A stretch of DNA of 64,000 nt from Pseudoalteromonas carrageenovora IAM 12662 (GTDB lineage: Bacteria; Pseudomonadota; Gammaproteobacteria; Enterobacterales; Alteromonadaceae), in the NCBI RefSeq assembly GCF_900239935.1, contig NZ_LT965929.1, positions 158,501 to 222,500 on the forward strand, read 5' to 3'. Both the position numbers and the translations under genes were made by a program. The notes under the pieces are model-generated. The model saw only the letters and a list, made by a program, of their open reading frames with translations, was not told where the DNA came from and searched no databases. Of this stretch, positions 32,689-42,878 are shown piece after piece. The number at the start of each line of letters is the position of its first letter. Positions within the stretch are counted from its first letter, which is position 1.

Positions 32689-32890
32689 CCATTATTGGCG
32701 AGTTAGTCGCGCTTTTTTATTTTAATTTGTGCTCAATATAGTACCAAGTTAACTTTATTAATGCGCTTAATTTTATAACCTGTATTAATTGGCTTTACTT
32801 TTTGATTGAACAAATTTCACCGCTGAAGTGAGTGGGGCACTAGTTTATTGTTTTACCAGCGTTTAGAATGATTAAAACTAATTACAATAA

Positions 32891-33487
32891 ATGACCGTCA
32901 TGTTTAATAAAGTAATAACGCTGATTGATGAAGCTAATAACCAAGACCCGAATACTGAGCAGCACAATGGAGAAAGTTTTCCAAAAGAGTATTTATACTC
33001 ACAGCGTATGAGCGAAATGCTAACTCGCTTTAAGCCTGATGCCGATGAACTCATGCAAATTGCAGTGCGTGCGCAACATATTCAGCGTTGGAAGTCGCCA
33101 CGTAGCGACTTTGAAATGAACAAACAGGGCTATCATCAGTGGCGCAGTGCTCTTTATATATTTCATGCAAGTAGTGTTGTAGCGCTTATGCAGCAAGCAG
33201 GGTACAGCGAGGCTGAGCAAAACAGAGTGTACGATGCAGTCGCTAAAAAAAATATTAAACGTAACCCAGATAGCCAATTAGTAGAAGATGTAGCAAGCCT
33301 AGTATTTATTGAGCATTACATGCTTGGGTTTGCTAATGCAAAACCAGATTATAATGAAGAGAAATGGATAGGGATTATTCGCCGTACATGGCAAAAAATG
33401 TCAGATGACGCGCATGAGTTTGTACTTGCAGGTAATATTACATTGCCAGCGCCGCTTGTTGGGCTTATTCATAAAGCGCTTGAGTAA
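32891..33487 (+). CDS. DUF4202 family protein
   Basis: 198 aa, soluble and helical. MFNKVITLIDEANNQDPNTEQ, EYLYSQRMSEMLTRF, RAQHIQRWKSPRSDFEMNKQGYHQWR and FIEHYMLGF are typical of DUF4202, an HD-like all-alpha family of unknown function (the RAQHIQRW and DVASLVFIEHYM His/Asp residues could bind metal). An ATG three codons later (32900) is an alternative start. It lies 27 bases before the zinc-ribbon gene on the same strand, so the two are probably co-transcribed. Confidence 0.85.
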   Translation: MTVMFNKVITLIDEANNQDPNTEQHNGESFPKEYLYSQRMSEMLTRFKPDADELMQIAVRAQHIQRWKSPRSDFEMNKQGYHQWRSALYIFHASSVVALMQQAGYSEAEQNRVYDAVAKKNIKRNPDSQLVEDVASLVFIEHYMLGFANAKPDYNEEKWIGIIRRTWQKMSDDAHEFVLAGNITLPAPLVGLIHKALE

Positions 33488-33514
33488 AAGAACATAAATA
33501 AAAAGGAATTTTAA

Positions 33515-34018
33515 ATGTATTGTCCTCGTAGTAATACGCCACTTGAACCTTTACTTGTTGGCGGCATTACTGTTTTTACGTCAGCGCAAGGCGGCGTATT
33601 TTTTGATAACAGCCAAATTTTTAAGTTTAGCTCGCCAGAGTTAAAGCATGGTCAGGTATTACTTAAGTATTTGAGTAATTACATTGAAGGTGAGGGCGAT
33701 GTATCATCGCGAGTAAATTGCCCAAAGTGCGCAAGCATAGTGATGATGCGCCGGTATTTTTCACCGCTCAAAGTAGTTGAGATAGACGAGTGCCCGGGTT
33801 GTGCAGGAATATGGCTTGATAGTGGTGAGCTGGCAAAAATACACGAAAACCATTTAACACCCAAAGAGAGAAAGTTGTTAGCCCATGAAATGGCCACCAA
33901 CCATTGGTTTGTATCTATTAAGCCACCAAAATCAAAGTATTATTCTAAAGCGCCTACAAATGTTCAAGGCACCACAGTTGAACGGCTGGTGCAATTGGCA
34001 TTACTTAATTTTGAGTAA
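33515..34018 (+). CDS. TFIIB-type zinc-ribbon protein
   Basis: 167 aa. A four-Cys zinc ribbon lies at about residues 68-100 (NCPKCASIVMMRRYF ... IDECPGCAGIWLDSGEL), the standard zf-TFIIB arrangement with the WLDSGEL signature. The N-terminus MYCPRSNTPLEPLLVGGI resembles a worn copy of the same ribbon with one Cys left. It may act in nucleic-acid or protein binding; function unknown. AAGGAAT precedes the ATG. A strong bidirectional terminator follows. Confidence 0.85.
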   Translation: MYCPRSNTPLEPLLVGGITVFTSAQGGVFFDNSQIFKFSSPELKHGQVLLKYLSNYIEGEGDVSSRVNCPKCASIVMMRRYFSPLKVVEIDECPGCAGIWLDSGELAKIHENHLTPKERKLLAHEMATNHWFVSIKPPKSKYYSKAPTNVQGTTVERLVQLALLNFE

Positions 34019-34020
34019 TA

Positions 34021-34052
34021 AAAAACGGCGTACTAATAAGTACGCCGTTTTT
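34021..34052 (+). terminator. bidirectional terminator between zinc-ribbon gene and der
   Basis: A 14-bp stem (34021-34034 with 34039-34052) with loop AATA, ending in a T-run on both strands. It serves the plus-strand zinc-ribbon gene and, 27 bases past its stop, the minus-strand der gene. Confidence 0.9.
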
Positions 34053-34078
34053 TTGTAATAAATTAACGCTTATGCGGT

Positions 34079-35545
34079 TTATTTATTACGATTTTCTTTT
34101 GCAAAGGCACGTATTTTACGTTTTTGCGAAAGCGTTACTTTATTAGTACGCCCTGCAAATGGGTTATCACCTTCTCTAAATTCAATTTTGATTGGGGTGC
34201 CCATAATTTTAAGTGCTTTACGGTAGTAGTTCATAAGGTAGCGTTTGTAGCTATCTGGTAAATCGTGAACTTGGTTACCATGAATTACAATACGTGGCGG
34301 GTTATAACCACCGGCATGCGCGTATTTAAGCTTAACACGACGACCACGAACAAGTGGCGGCTGGTGATCGGCCTGTGCCATGTCCATAATACGGCGAAGC
34401 ATTGCGGTGCTAATACGCTTAGTTGCTGACTCGTACGCTTCATCAACCGACTCAAATAAGTGGCCAACACCTGTACCATGAAGTGCAGATATAAAGTGCA
34501 AGCGTGCAAAGTCTATAAAACCTAAACGGCGATCGAGTTCTGTTTTAATACGGTCTTTAACGTAATCATCAAGCCCATCCCATTTGTTCACGGCAATAAC
34601 CAATGAACGACCTGAGTTAAGCGCAAAACCTAATAAACTTAAATCTTGATCAGAAATACCATCGCGAGCATCAACAACAAGTAGTACAACGTTTGCGTCT
34701 TCAATCGCTTGAAGTGTTTTAATTACTGAAAACTTTTCAACTACGTCGCTTACTTTTTTACGCTTACGAACACCTGCGGTATCTATTAAAATATATTCTT
34801 TGTCGTTACGAGTCATCGGAATATAAATAGAGTCGCGGGTTGTGCCTGGCATATCGTATACAATTACACGTTCTTCACCGAGTATACGGTTTGTAAGTGT
34901 TGACTTACCTACGTTAGGGCGGCCGATAATAGCCAGTTTTACAGGTTTATCTGCAAATGCTTGATGGTCTGTATCGTCGCCTTCACCTTCTTGATAAAGG
35001 TCAATTAGGCTTTCGTCATCGTCTGTTACATCTTCGTCTTGTGCAGCTAGTTCAGCAATTACTGGCTGAAGAGTTTGCTCAAGTAGTAATGTAATACCAC
35101 GGCCATGTGCAGCAGCAATATGGTGTATTTCACCTAATGATAACTGGTAAAACTCAGCACAGTTTGAGTCTGCATCAATACCATCGGTTTTGTTAGCAAC
35201 AACAAAGCTCTTTTTCTCTTGCTTGCGCAAGTGATTAGCAATGGCTTGGTCAGCTACGGTCATGCCCACGCGGGCATCAACCAAAAACAACACTATATCG
35301 GCTTCTTCAATGGCGAGTAATGACTGATCAGCCATTTCTGTTTCAATGCCTTCCTCAGAGCCATCAATACCACCCGTGTCTACCACGATAAATTCAAAGC
35401 CATCGTAATTAGCTTGGCCATATTTTCTATCTCGTGTTAAACCTGGAAAATCGGCTACGAGCGCATCACGAGTACGTGTTAAACGGTTAAATAATGTGGA
35501 TTTGCCCACATTGGGTCGCCCAACTAGAGCGATCACGGGAAGCAT
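34079..35545 (-). CDS. der: ribosome-associated GTPase Der (EngA)
   Basis: 488 aa with two tandem GTPase domains and a C-terminal KH-like domain. G1 motifs are GRPNVGKS at residues 8-15 and again near 211. DTGG and DTAG are the G3 motifs, and NKTD and NKWD the G4 motifs. The acidic linker between the G domains ([11 protein letters not shown]...) is typical. Der is needed for 50S subunit assembly. It is the last gene of the hisS-yfgM-bamB-der block; a hairpin in the gap after bamB may lower its expression. Confidence 0.97.
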   Translation of the reverse strand: MLPVIALVGRPNVGKSTLFNRLTRTRDALVADFPGLTRDRKYGQANYDGFEFIVVDTGGIDGSEEGIETEMADQSLLAIEEADIVLFLVDARVGMTVADQAIANHLRKQEKKSFVVANKTDGIDADSNCAEFYQLSLGEIHHIAAAHGRGITLLLEQTLQPVIAELAAQDEDVTDDDESLIDLYQEGEGDDTDHQAFADKPVKLAIIGRPNVGKSTLTNRILGEERVIVYDMPGTTRDSIYIPMTRNDKEYILIDTAGVRKRKKVSDVVEKFSVIKTLQAIEDANVVLLVVDARDGISDQDLSLLGFALNSGRSLVIAVNKWDGLDDYVKDRIKTELDRRLGFIDFARLHFISALHGTGVGHLFESVDEAYESATKRISTAMLRRIMDMAQADHQPPLVRGRRVKLKYAHAGGYNPPRIVIHGNQVHDLPDSYKRYLMNYYRKALKIMGTPIKIEFREGDNPFAGRTNKVTLSQKRKIRAFAKENRNK

Positions 35546-35570
35546 AAACTACCTCTTTAAAAAACAACAA

Positions 35571-35593
35571 AAGGCTTCGCAGTGCGAAGCCTT
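35571..35593 (-). terminator. hairpin between bamB and der, terminator or attenuator
   Basis: A perfect 10-bp stem, AAGGCTTCGC (35571-35580) with GCGAAGCCTT (35584-35593), loop AGT. On the minus strand it is followed by TTTTGTTGTTTTTT. It lies just before der, so it may partly terminate bamB transcripts. Confidence 0.75.
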
Positions 35594-35619
35594 ACAAAAA
35601 ACCTTTAAGTGTTAGCTAG

Positions 35620-36798
35620 TTAGTTAGGTATGTTTACCACACTAACTTCACCATCACGGGTGTATAAAATTAGCTTGTCGTCGGCAACAACTGGCTCAAC
35701 AAAAAAGCCTGAGCTGTCAAAGTCTTCGCGAGATACTAACTCGCCAGTTTCTTTGTTAAGCCAATGTAGGTTACCTTCTTGGTCACCTAAAGCTAAGTGG
35801 TTACCTGCAACTGCAGGACCTGTTAGGTACCAACCACGTAGAGCGGGTTGGCTCCAACGTTCAATACCTGAATTTTTATCTAATGCGTAAATTACACCAT
35901 CGCTATCGACTAAATAGATAGTTTGTGAATCCATCGCAATTTCGCGGTAGCTGCTGTATTCACGTTTCCATACAACATTACCAGAGCGAATATCAACTGC
36001 AGCTAGGTTACCGTTGTAGGCAATTGCGTAGGCGTATGGGCCGCTAATAAGTGGCTGAGTATCTACGTCAACAAGGCGTTCAAATTCTGATGCACCTTTA
36101 GCAACCGCAATTTCTGCGCTCCATGCTGAGTAACCACTGTCTGAAATTAATACGCTTAGCTTGCCTGTTTCAAGGCCTACTAATACACCACCGTTTGCAA
36201 CAGTTGGTGAGCTTTGGCCGCGTAAAGTAAGTGGTGGAACTTCTTGTTCAAAGCTCCAACGCTCTTCGCCAGTATCTGGGTGAAGGGCTAACAATTTACC
36301 AGAGCCTAAATTTACAAAAATTAGGCCATCACCTGCTGTTGGTTTAGACAGGGATTCGCCTGGTACTTGTTTACGCCAAACTTCTTTACCGGTTTCGCGG
36401 TCAAGGGCAATAATAAAGCCATGTTCAGAACCTATGTATATTTTACCATAGGCTTGCAAAATACCACCTGATAATTTTGCAGTTCCGTTGTCGCTCCAAG
36501 GCCAGATAGATAAATCTTGGCGTACATCGGTTTCCCATTTAACATCGCCATTAGCTAGTGATAACGCTTCTACTTGGCCTTCGCGGCTGGCAACAAAAAT
36601 AGTATCTTTATATACCGCTGGCGATAAACGAGAGAAATAATGCTCAACGCCATCACCCACTGATTCTTGCCAAACTACGTCTGTTTCAAATTGATTTACA
36701 ATTTCAGGTAGTACTAGTTCGTCTTCATCATCGCTTGATGAGCAACCCATTAATGTTGCCATACATAAGGCAAGCGTTGCTGTAGTTATTTTTCTCAT
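35620..36798 (-). CDS. bamB: outer-membrane assembly lipoprotein BamB
   Basis: 392 aa. A lipobox (LMGC, Cys 19) is followed by an acidic stretch (SSSDDEDE). The rest is an eight-bladed PQQ-type beta-propeller with repeats such as VEALSLANGDVKWE, IIALDRETGKEVWR, LLALHPDTGEERWS, LAAVDIRSGNVVWK and IYALDKNSGIERWS. BamB is a periplasmic-face lipoprotein of the BAM complex that folds outer-membrane proteins. It is downstream of yfgM by 10 bases, the conserved order. Confidence 0.96.
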   Translation of the reverse strand: MRKITTATLALCMATLMGCSSSDDEDELVLPEIVNQFETDVVWQESVGDGVEHYFSRLSPAVYKDTIFVASREGQVEALSLANGDVKWETDVRQDLSIWPWSDNGTAKLSGGILQAYGKIYIGSEHGFIIALDRETGKEVWRKQVPGESLSKPTAGDGLIFVNLGSGKLLALHPDTGEERWSFEQEVPPLTLRGQSSPTVANGGVLVGLETGKLSVLISDSGYSAWSAEIAVAKGASEFERLVDVDTQPLISGPYAYAIAYNGNLAAVDIRSGNVVWKREYSSYREIAMDSQTIYLVDSDGVIYALDKNSGIERWSQPALRGWYLTGPAVAGNHLALGDQEGNLHWLNKETGELVSREDFDSSGFFVEPVVADDKLILYTRDGEVSVVNIPN

Positions 36799-36808
36799 AC
36801 CTAAAACC

Positions 36809-37429
36809 TTATGCCGCTGGGCTAGTTACTGCTAGGTCATCTAACTTAATTTGTAAAAGTGGGTTACCTGTTAATCCACCTGCATCTACTGCAGCTTGAT
36901 ACGCAGTACGAGCTTGTTCTTCATTACCTTGCTCTGTGTAAATATCGCCTTTAAGCTCGGCAACGTTTGCATCAAATGCTTCGGGTAATGGTGCATTTAG
37001 TGTAGATAATGCATCGTCATATTTAGTTTGAGCAATTTGAATACGCGCTAAACGAGTAATAGCAATTGCTTTTAACTCTGTGTTTTCAACGTTTGATACT
37101 ATCCAGCTTAATTTTTCGCTAGCAACATCTAACTTTTGCGCTTCTACAGCATCTTTAGCTGCTACAAATGCAGCTAAAGTTGCGTAGTTTGTATCTTTGT
37201 TTTCGCTAATAAATGTATCTGCAGATGATAAAACATCATCACTTTCAACAAGCTTAGTGTATGAATCAGACGCTTGCTCAGCGGTAGTAATTTGGTTTTG
37301 GTTATATGCTTTCCAGCCATATAAACCGCCTAAACCAACAATTACACCTAGCGCAAGTGAAAGGCCGTTTTCACGGAAAAAGCGCTTAATGGCTTCTGCT
37401 TGTTGTTCTTCTGTTGAATAAATATCCAT
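36809..37429 (-). CDS. yfgM: YfgM family membrane-anchored TPR protein
   Basis: 206 aa. A short cytoplasmic start MDIYSTEEQQAEAIKRFFREN is followed by one membrane helix (LSLALGVIVGLGGLYGWKAY, about 22-41) and periplasmic TPR-like helices (IAQTKYDDALSTLNAPLP, GDIYTEQGNEEQARTAYQAA). In E. coli YfgM is an ancillary SecYEG subunit that works with PpiD in chaperoning exported proteins. It lies between hisS (19-base gap) and bamB (10-base gap), the conserved order. Confidence 0.93.
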   Translation of the reverse strand: MDIYSTEEQQAEAIKRFFRENGLSLALGVIVGLGGLYGWKAYNQNQITTAEQASDSYTKLVESDDVLSSADTFISENKDTNYATLAAFVAAKDAVEAQKLDVASEKLSWIVSNVENTELKAIAITRLARIQIAQTKYDDALSTLNAPLPEAFDANVAELKGDIYTEQGNEEQARTAYQAAVDAGGLTGNPLLQIKLDDLAVTSPAA

Positions 37430-37448
37430 TCTTACCTCTAATGTTCGC

Positions 37449-38729
37449 TTAGCCGTTTATAAGCTCAGCTAGTAGCGCTTTAGCTTGTTCTAATTCTAAT
37501 GTGACTTGTTCTTTACGCTCGCGTAAATATTTTATGGTCACAACGCCTTTTTCTAATTCATCTTCACCAATAATCACTGCAACAAGTGCATCGCTTTTAT
37601 CAGCACGTTTTAATTGTTTTTTAAAGTTGCCGCCGCCAGCATGAACCATAACGCGTAAACCTGGTACGTCGCTACGCAGTTGCGCTGCTATAGCAGGTGC
37701 TTGAATGCTGGCTTTGTCGCCCATTGCAGCTAAATATACATCAGCATTACGACGAATGTCACCTACGCACTCAAGTGCTTGTAGTAACAATACTAAGCGC
37801 TCTAGACCCATAGCAAAACCAACTGCGGGCGTTGCTTTACCGCCAAGTTGCTCAACTAAGCCATCGTAGCGTCCGCCAGCACACACTGTACCTTGTGCAC
37901 CTAGGCTATCTGTCACCCATTCAAAAACTGTACGGTTGTAGTAGTCTAAACCACGTACTAACTTTTCATTAACCGTGTATATGACGCCAGCTGCGTCTAA
38001 ACGTTCACATAAATTTTCAAAATGTTCTTTTGATTCAGCATCTAAATGCTCAGACAATTTAGGCGCATCAACTAAGATTGCTTGAACGTCTGGGTTTTTG
38101 CTATCAAGTACACGTAACGGGTTTGAATACATACGGCGTTTTGAATCTTCATCAAGCACGTCAGTATGTTGTTCAAGGTAGGCCACTAATGCATCGCGGT
38201 AATCGGCGCGCGCTTCGTTAGAACCTAAAGAGTTAAGTTCTAAACGAACGTGTTCACTAATACCAAACGCTTTCCATAATTGCGCCGTTAATAAAATAAC
38301 TTCTGCATCTATGTCGGCTGTGGAAATACCAAATGTTTCTAAACCAAATTGGTGAAACTGGCGGTAACGACCTTTTTGCGGGCGTTCATGACGAAACATT
38401 GGACCCATGTACCATAGGCGCTGCTCTTGGTTGTACAGTAAGCCATTTTGGTTACCTGCACGTACACACACTGCAGTGCCTTCTGGGCGAAGTGTTAGCA
38501 AATCGCCATTGCGATCGGCAAAGGTGTACATTTCTTTTTCTACTATATCGGTAACTTCACCAATAGAGCGTTTAAATAGATCGGTTGATTCTACAATAGG
38601 AAAACGAATTTCTTGATAACCGAACGAAGCTACTGTCTCGCGTAAAATGTTTTCTACTTTCTGCCAAACTTGCGTGTCGCCCGGCAGACAATCGTTCATA
38701 CCGCGAACTGCCTGAATTTGTTTTGCCAC
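37449..38729 (-). CDS. hisS: histidyl-tRNA synthetase
   Basis: 426 aa, a class II aminoacyl-tRNA synthetase. [16 protein letters not shown] opens the protein. Motif 2 is in [21 protein letters not shown], the HisA histidine-binding motif is [15 protein letters not shown], and motif 3 is in [16 protein letters not shown]. The C-terminal anticodon-binding domain begins near 330 ([13 protein letters not shown]). It charges tRNA-His. It has its own promoter in the gap after ispG and starts the hisS-yfgM-bamB(-der) unit. Confidence 0.97.
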   Translation of the reverse strand: MAKQIQAVRGMNDCLPGDTQVWQKVENILRETVASFGYQEIRFPIVESTDLFKRSIGEVTDIVEKEMYTFADRNGDLLTLRPEGTAVCVRAGNQNGLLYNQEQRLWYMGPMFRHERPQKGRYRQFHQFGLETFGISTADIDAEVILLTAQLWKAFGISEHVRLELNSLGSNEARADYRDALVAYLEQHTDVLDEDSKRRMYSNPLRVLDSKNPDVQAILVDAPKLSEHLDAESKEHFENLCERLDAAGVIYTVNEKLVRGLDYYNRTVFEWVTDSLGAQGTVCAGGRYDGLVEQLGGKATPAVGFAMGLERLVLLLQALECVGDIRRNADVYLAAMGDKASIQAPAIAAQLRSDVPGLRVMVHAGGGNFKKQLKRADKSDALVAVIIGEDELEKGVVTIKYLRERKEQVTLELEQAKALLAELING

Positions 38730-38803
38730 TGATAAATCCTAATTACTGTTTATGTGTAATAAAAAAATGCTTACACAACAAGAATGCTAAAAATTGACCC
38801 GCT

Positions 38804-38831
38804 ATTATAGCGTTCTGGCTATAAAGGTAAA
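38804..38831 (-). promoter_or_regulatory. predicted sigma70 promoter of hisS
   Basis: On the minus strand TTTACC (38831-38826) and TATAAT (38809-38804) are 16 bases apart, about 75 bases upstream of the hisS start and just after the hairpin that follows ispG. Confidence 0.6.
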
Positions 38832-38853
38832 CGCCAAACACCGCTGTTTGGCG
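38832..38853 (-). terminator. hairpin after ispG, weak terminator
   Basis: CGCCAAACA (38832-38840) pairs with TGTTTGGCG (38845-38853) with a CCGC loop, 14 bases past the ispG stop. The following minus-strand sequence is only moderately T-rich and already contains the hisS -35 box. Confidence 0.6.
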
Positions 38854-38866
38854 CTTTATGCGGTAT

Positions 38867-39985
38867 TTATTCGACGATTTTAACGTCGATAGGTGTTTGC
38901 TGCTCTTTTTGAGCAATAAAGTCGCGCACGTAGCCTTCAAGTTGGTCAACAATGTTATTGTTATCTATACGTGCTTTTTGGCGTTCGCCATTAATGTATA
39001 AACCTGAGCGACGGTTTGCACCTGCAAGGCCAATATCACTAACAAGGGCTTCGCCTGGGCCGTTTACAACACAGCCAATTACCGAAACCGATACCGGTTC
39101 AATAATATCCTCTAGGCGTTCTTCAAGTTGGTTCATGGTGCTTACTACATCAAATTCTTGGCGTGAGCAGCTAGGGCAAGCAATAAAGTTAATACCGCGT
39201 GAGCGTATACGCAGCGATTTTAAAATATCAAAACCTACTTTTATTTCTTGCACTGGGTCGGCAGCAAGAGATACACGTAGCGTATCGCCAATGCCTTCAG
39301 CAAGTAGCATACCCAAGCCAACAGCTGATTTAACCGAACCTGAGCGCATGCCGCCAGCTTCAGTGATCCCTAAGTGCAGTGGCTGATCTATTTCTTTAGC
39401 CAGTAAACGATACGCGCCTACCGCTAAAAATACGTCTGACGCTTTTACCGATATTTTAAACTGATCAAAATCAAGGCGGCGTAATATATCTACATGGCGC
39501 ATTGCTGATTCGAGTAATGCCTCGGGTGTTGGCTCGCCGTATTTTTCTTGTAAGTCGCGCTCAAGTGAGCCACCGTTTACGCCAATACGAATAGGAATGT
39601 TATGTTCGCGTGCTGAGTCAACTACGGCTCTAATACGCTCTTCGCTACCTATATTACCTGGGTTTATACGCAAGCAATCTACGCCATATTTTGCCACTTT
39701 TAAGGCTATGCGATAATCAAAGTGAATATCGGCAACAAGCGGAATACTTACTTGCTCTTTTATACTTTTGAACGCTTCAGCTGCATCCATAGTTGGCACT
39801 GATACTCGAACTATGTCGGCACCGGCATCTTGTATAGCTTGAATTTGTGCAACGGTTGCATCAACGTCCATGGTGTCGGTGTTGGTCATCGATTGCACTG
39901 CAATAGGGGCACCATCACCAATAGGTACGTTGCCTACATTAATGCGGGTTGATTTTCTGCGTTTAATTGGAGATTCTGAAAACAT
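38867..39985 (-). CDS. ispG: 4-hydroxy-3-methylbut-2-enyl diphosphate synthase (flavodoxin)
   Basis: 372 aa. [30 protein letters not shown] opens the TIM-barrel domain. The C-terminal [4Fe-4S] domain has [12 protein letters not shown] and [12 protein letters not shown], giving the three cluster Cys. It converts methylerythritol cyclodiphosphate to HMBPP in the non-mevalonate isoprenoid pathway. It starts 5 bases after rodZ, part of the pilW-rodZ-ispG unit. Confidence 0.97.
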   Translation of the reverse strand: MFSESPIKRRKSTRINVGNVPIGDGAPIAVQSMTNTDTMDVDATVAQIQAIQDAGADIVRVSVPTMDAAEAFKSIKEQVSIPLVADIHFDYRIALKVAKYGVDCLRINPGNIGSEERIRAVVDSAREHNIPIRIGVNGGSLERDLQEKYGEPTPEALLESAMRHVDILRRLDFDQFKISVKASDVFLAVGAYRLLAKEIDQPLHLGITEAGGMRSGSVKSAVGLGMLLAEGIGDTLRVSLAADPVQEIKVGFDILKSLRIRSRGINFIACPSCSRQEFDVVSTMNQLEERLEDIIEPVSVSVIGCVVNGPGEALVSDIGLAGANRRSGLYINGERQKARIDNNNIVDQLEGYVRDFIAQKEQQTPIDVKIVE

Positions 39986-39990
39986 AGCGA

Positions 39991-40860
39991 CTACTCTGCT
40001 AATGGTAATTTAAATTTAGCTAAACGATTTTTAGGGAACGCTGAAATATCAATAGGTTCGCCGTTTAGGGTAATGCTTACAACGTCATGCTTACCAAGCA
40101 CAACAGAAAAAGGAGGGGTGCCGCTTACAGTCATTTTGTAGCCTGCTTTTTTAACACCAAATGCTACTTTTTCACCTTCGCCATCGTAAATTTCAACCCA
40201 ACTTTCATCGTTAAAGTTCATTACAATTGTACTTAGGTTACCTGTACTTTGTTCTTGCTGTGCAGCTGGTGCTGCTTCAACAGGCGTTTGTGGCGTGAGT
40301 GTTTCGCTAGTTGCAAGTGTGCTTTGCGGCGTTAATAACGATTCGTCATCTATTTGGGCTTGCTGCTCTTGTTGTAAAACTGTGGGCTGCGCAGCTTGGC
40401 GTTCACTCATTTTTGAGTTCTCGACATTTATATTGCTGGTTTGCTCTTCTATTGGGGTCGCGTTTTGCCAAAACCATAAAGCAGATGAGCCAATAACAAT
40501 CGCCAAAATTAAGTAACTAAATAACATTAAGCGGCTATCGTTTGCTTCTTTTTCTGTGCGACGCGAAAAACTTTGCATGTTAGCTGGCTTTGTAGGCTCA
40601 GGCGGCGCAGGCATCATCGCTATTATTGGTGTGCTATCAACTTTTAATTCGCGGCAATAGTTTTTTATATACCCTTTTACAAACGTAATAGGGCCTAGTA
40701 ATGCAAATTCGTCGTTTTCAAGGCGCTGTACTTGTAATTCAGACAGCTTTAAAGGGGCCGCGATAGTTTCTATGCTAACGTTTGCTTGCTCACGGTGTTT
40801 TTTTAGTATTTGGCCTACCGTAGGCTGTTCGCTTTGAGTTTGCGTATTTTCTTCATTCAT
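39991..40860 (-). CDS. rodZ: cytoskeletal protein RodZ
   Basis: 289 aa. An N-terminal cytoplasmic helix-turn-helix (residues 14-90: [38 protein letters not shown]) is followed by a single membrane helix ([21 protein letters not shown], about 112-132), a Gln/Thr-rich linker and a periplasmic DUF4115 beta-domain from 205 ([21 protein letters not shown]). RodZ links MreB to the membrane and sets rod shape. Its ATG overlaps the pilW stop by 4 bases, so translation is coupled. Confidence 0.95.
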   Translation of the reverse strand: MNEENTQTQSEQPTVGQILKKHREQANVSIETIAAPLKLSELQVQRLENDEFALLGPITFVKGYIKNYCRELKVDSTPIIAMMPAPPEPTKPANMQSFSRRTEKEANDSRLMLFSYLILAIVIGSSALWFWQNATPIEEQTSNINVENSKMSERQAAQPTVLQQEQQAQIDDESLLTPQSTLATSETLTPQTPVEAAPAAQQEQSTGNLSTIVMNFNDESWVEIYDGEGEKVAFGVKKAGYKMTVSGTPPFSVVLGKHDVVSITLNGEPIDISAFPKNRLAKFKLPLAE

Positions 40861-42737
40861 AATTTGTATGAGTCTGGATCCACTAGTAAAAGTCTATGCC
40901 CTGGTGTTAATGCTATGTCAGGACTTAATTTATTCCATCGCATTAATTCATCAATTAATACATGCCGCTGGGTAGCAATATCGTAAAGGGAATCGCCAGC
41001 TTTAATTTCGTAATAAATATTAGGATCGTTTAGGTAAATTTTACTTCCGTTCATCACCCGATCCGACTCTTTTAAACCATTCCATTGCAGGAGCTTTTGT
41101 AGTTTAACATTGTATCGCACCGAAATGCTAAATAGGTTTTCGCCAGCAGCAATTACATGAAACGGTACTCGCAAAGCGGGTACTTTAGGGTTGAGCATTG
41201 GCGGCTCTGTTTTTTTCACTGCATCGTACGGTTTAAACTCAATATCTGAGCTACTTTGATAATCGCCATTATCAAATACGCCAGCATCTTTAGTGGTCTC
41301 GTAAAATACCACGTCAGCGCCTTCCTCTTTTACAGACCTTACAGGTGCAGTTGTTGCGTTACTCGTTGTTTGCGGTGAGTTAAAGTTGGCTGCTTTAGGC
41401 GCACCAAATGAAATTATTTTAACCTCATCATCTGTGGTCGCAGGAGCTTGCATAGGGTTAGCAGTCGTTGTCGAAGAAACATTCGGTTTAGGTGTGCTTT
41501 TTTGTTTGCTTTCTGGCTGAGGAACAATGTTATCTGCCGATTCATGCTCAGTAGTAAGTGCTAGCATAACTGCTGATGTATCGGTTGGTGCACTTGGTGT
41601 TAATACTTTTTCACTTGTTGCCGGCTTTGCAGCGGGTGCCATGCTTGTAACTGTAGGCGCTGCATTTGCTAGTTGTTTTGTGCTTTTATCGGCTTGGTTA
41701 GTTATTGCAGCTTGAGCTGGCTGCGTTTGCACTGTTCGGGCAATAACAGGGTTTGCGTCTTCTGCAGGGGCTACTATCGGTAGTGTTGCCGTTGGCTGAT
41801 TGTTTTTTGTAACTAAACTGGTTGAGCCATCTGGCGATGCGCTTTTTTTTCTGACAATTTTTATTTTTGGTTTAGCACCCACTAGAACGCCATTGTCGTC
41901 TTCTTTTAACTCATTTAATTTAGCTTTGCGGTATTTTTCGCGTAGCATTTCAAACTCGTTAAAGTGTGTGCGCTTTTCTCTTATTGCGTAAGCTTCGTTA
42001 CTGCTTGGGTAAGTTTGTAAAATAGTGGCGGCTATTTTTTCCGACTCTTCTATTCTGCCCATTTTATTTTTAACTAAGTAGCTAAGCATTAGGGCTCGAG
42101 AAGATACACGTCCTGTATCATCGTATCGCTTTACAAGTTCGCCGGCTTTATGTAAATCGCTTTTAGCGTAATACAGTGCCGCTAAACTGATTAAAGTAGA
42201 TGTACGTTGCGAGCTATGATTGAGCGCTTGCTTAAAGTAGCTTTCGGCATTTTCAAAGTCGTCAAACTCAATGGCACATAAGGCTAAGTTTTCGTAGCTT
42301 TCGGCAACTCGAATATAGCTAGGTACGTCAATGGCTTTTAAAAATTGGTCTGTTGCGCGGTCGTACTCGTCAATACCACACAAAAATACGCCGTAGTTAT
42401 TTAACGTATTAGGATCGTCTGGTTTTATATCAAGTGCTTTTTGGTAGGCTTTATCTGCACGAGCATTTTCGCCAACTTGTTGGTAATAATAAGCAAGAGA
42501 GTAGTGAACTTCAGGTAAATTAGGGGCAAATTCAGATGCGCGTTCTAAATTATATTTTGCTTGCGAGTTGTTACCCGCTTTTAAGTACTGGAGGGCTAAA
42601 GCTATACGTGTGCGTGCTGCGCCAGCATTATTAATTTTATTTTTGACGACGGGTTTGTTACTTCCGTTATAACTACTTTCACTAACACAGCCACTTAGGG
42701 CAAGTGCTGATAGTGTTAAAGCAAGTATAGATCGCAT
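40857..42737 (-). CDS. pilW: PilW-type TPR lipoprotein fused to two LysM domains
   Basis: 626 aa; normal PilW (PilF) is about 250. A lipobox (LALSGC, Cys 16) is followed by a TPR domain (about 45-250: ALQYLKAGNNSQAKYNLERA, YYQQVGENARADKAYQKALDIKPDDPNTLNNYGVFLCG), then a 270-residue Ser/Thr/Ala/Pro-rich linker. Two LysM domains close the protein (about 530-570, FHVIAAGENLFSISVRYNV; 577-620, YYEIKAGDSLYDIATQRHV). PilW is the pilotin needed for PilQ secretin assembly in type IV pili; LysM would add peptidoglycan binding. The position before rodZ-ispG is conserved. Confidence 0.88.
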   Translation of the reverse strand: MRSILALTLSALALSGCVSESSYNGSNKPVVKNKINNAGAARTRIALALQYLKAGNNSQAKYNLERASEFAPNLPEVHYSLAYYYQQVGENARADKAYQKALDIKPDDPNTLNNYGVFLCGIDEYDRATDQFLKAIDVPSYIRVAESYENLALCAIEFDDFENAESYFKQALNHSSQRTSTLISLAALYYAKSDLHKAGELVKRYDDTGRVSSRALMLSYLVKNKMGRIEESEKIAATILQTYPSSNEAYAIREKRTHFNEFEMLREKYRKAKLNELKEDDNGVLVGAKPKIKIVRKKSASPDGSTSLVTKNNQPTATLPIVAPAEDANPVIARTVQTQPAQAAITNQADKSTKQLANAAPTVTSMAPAAKPATSEKVLTPSAPTDTSAVMLALTTEHESADNIVPQPESKQKSTPKPNVSSTTTANPMQAPATTDDEVKIISFGAPKAANFNSPQTTSNATTAPVRSVKEEGADVVFYETTKDAGVFDNGDYQSSSDIEFKPYDAVKKTEPPMLNPKVPALRVPFHVIAAGENLFSISVRYNVKLQKLLQWNGLKESDRVMNGSKIYLNDPNIYYEIKAGDSLYDIATQRHVLIDELMRWNKLSPDIALTPGHRLLLVDPDSYKL

Positions 42738-42822
42738 TACCTTGTCTCTTTATTTTTGTCCATAGCGCCTATCTTACCTAAAACCTTTCGTGTTGCATCA
42801 TTTATTTAAAAATAAACAACTT

Positions 42823-42876
42823 AACCACCCTGCACAGCTAATATACGCAGGGTGGTTATAGGCAGGGTGGTTATAG
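42823..42876 (-). terminator. terminator of rlmN with a duplicated arm
   Basis: AACCACCCTGC (42823-42833) can pair with GCAGGGTGGTT at 42847-42857 or with the identical copy starting at 42862. The unit GCAGGGTGGTTATAG occurs twice in tandem (42847-42861, 42862-42876), directly after the rlmN stop. On the minus strand a T-rich stretch follows. Confidence 0.75.
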
Positions 42877-42878
42877 GC

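Noticed and set aside
32489..32725. Plus-strand ORF inside the DUF885 gene start
   Set aside because: Antisense shadow of a well-supported gene.
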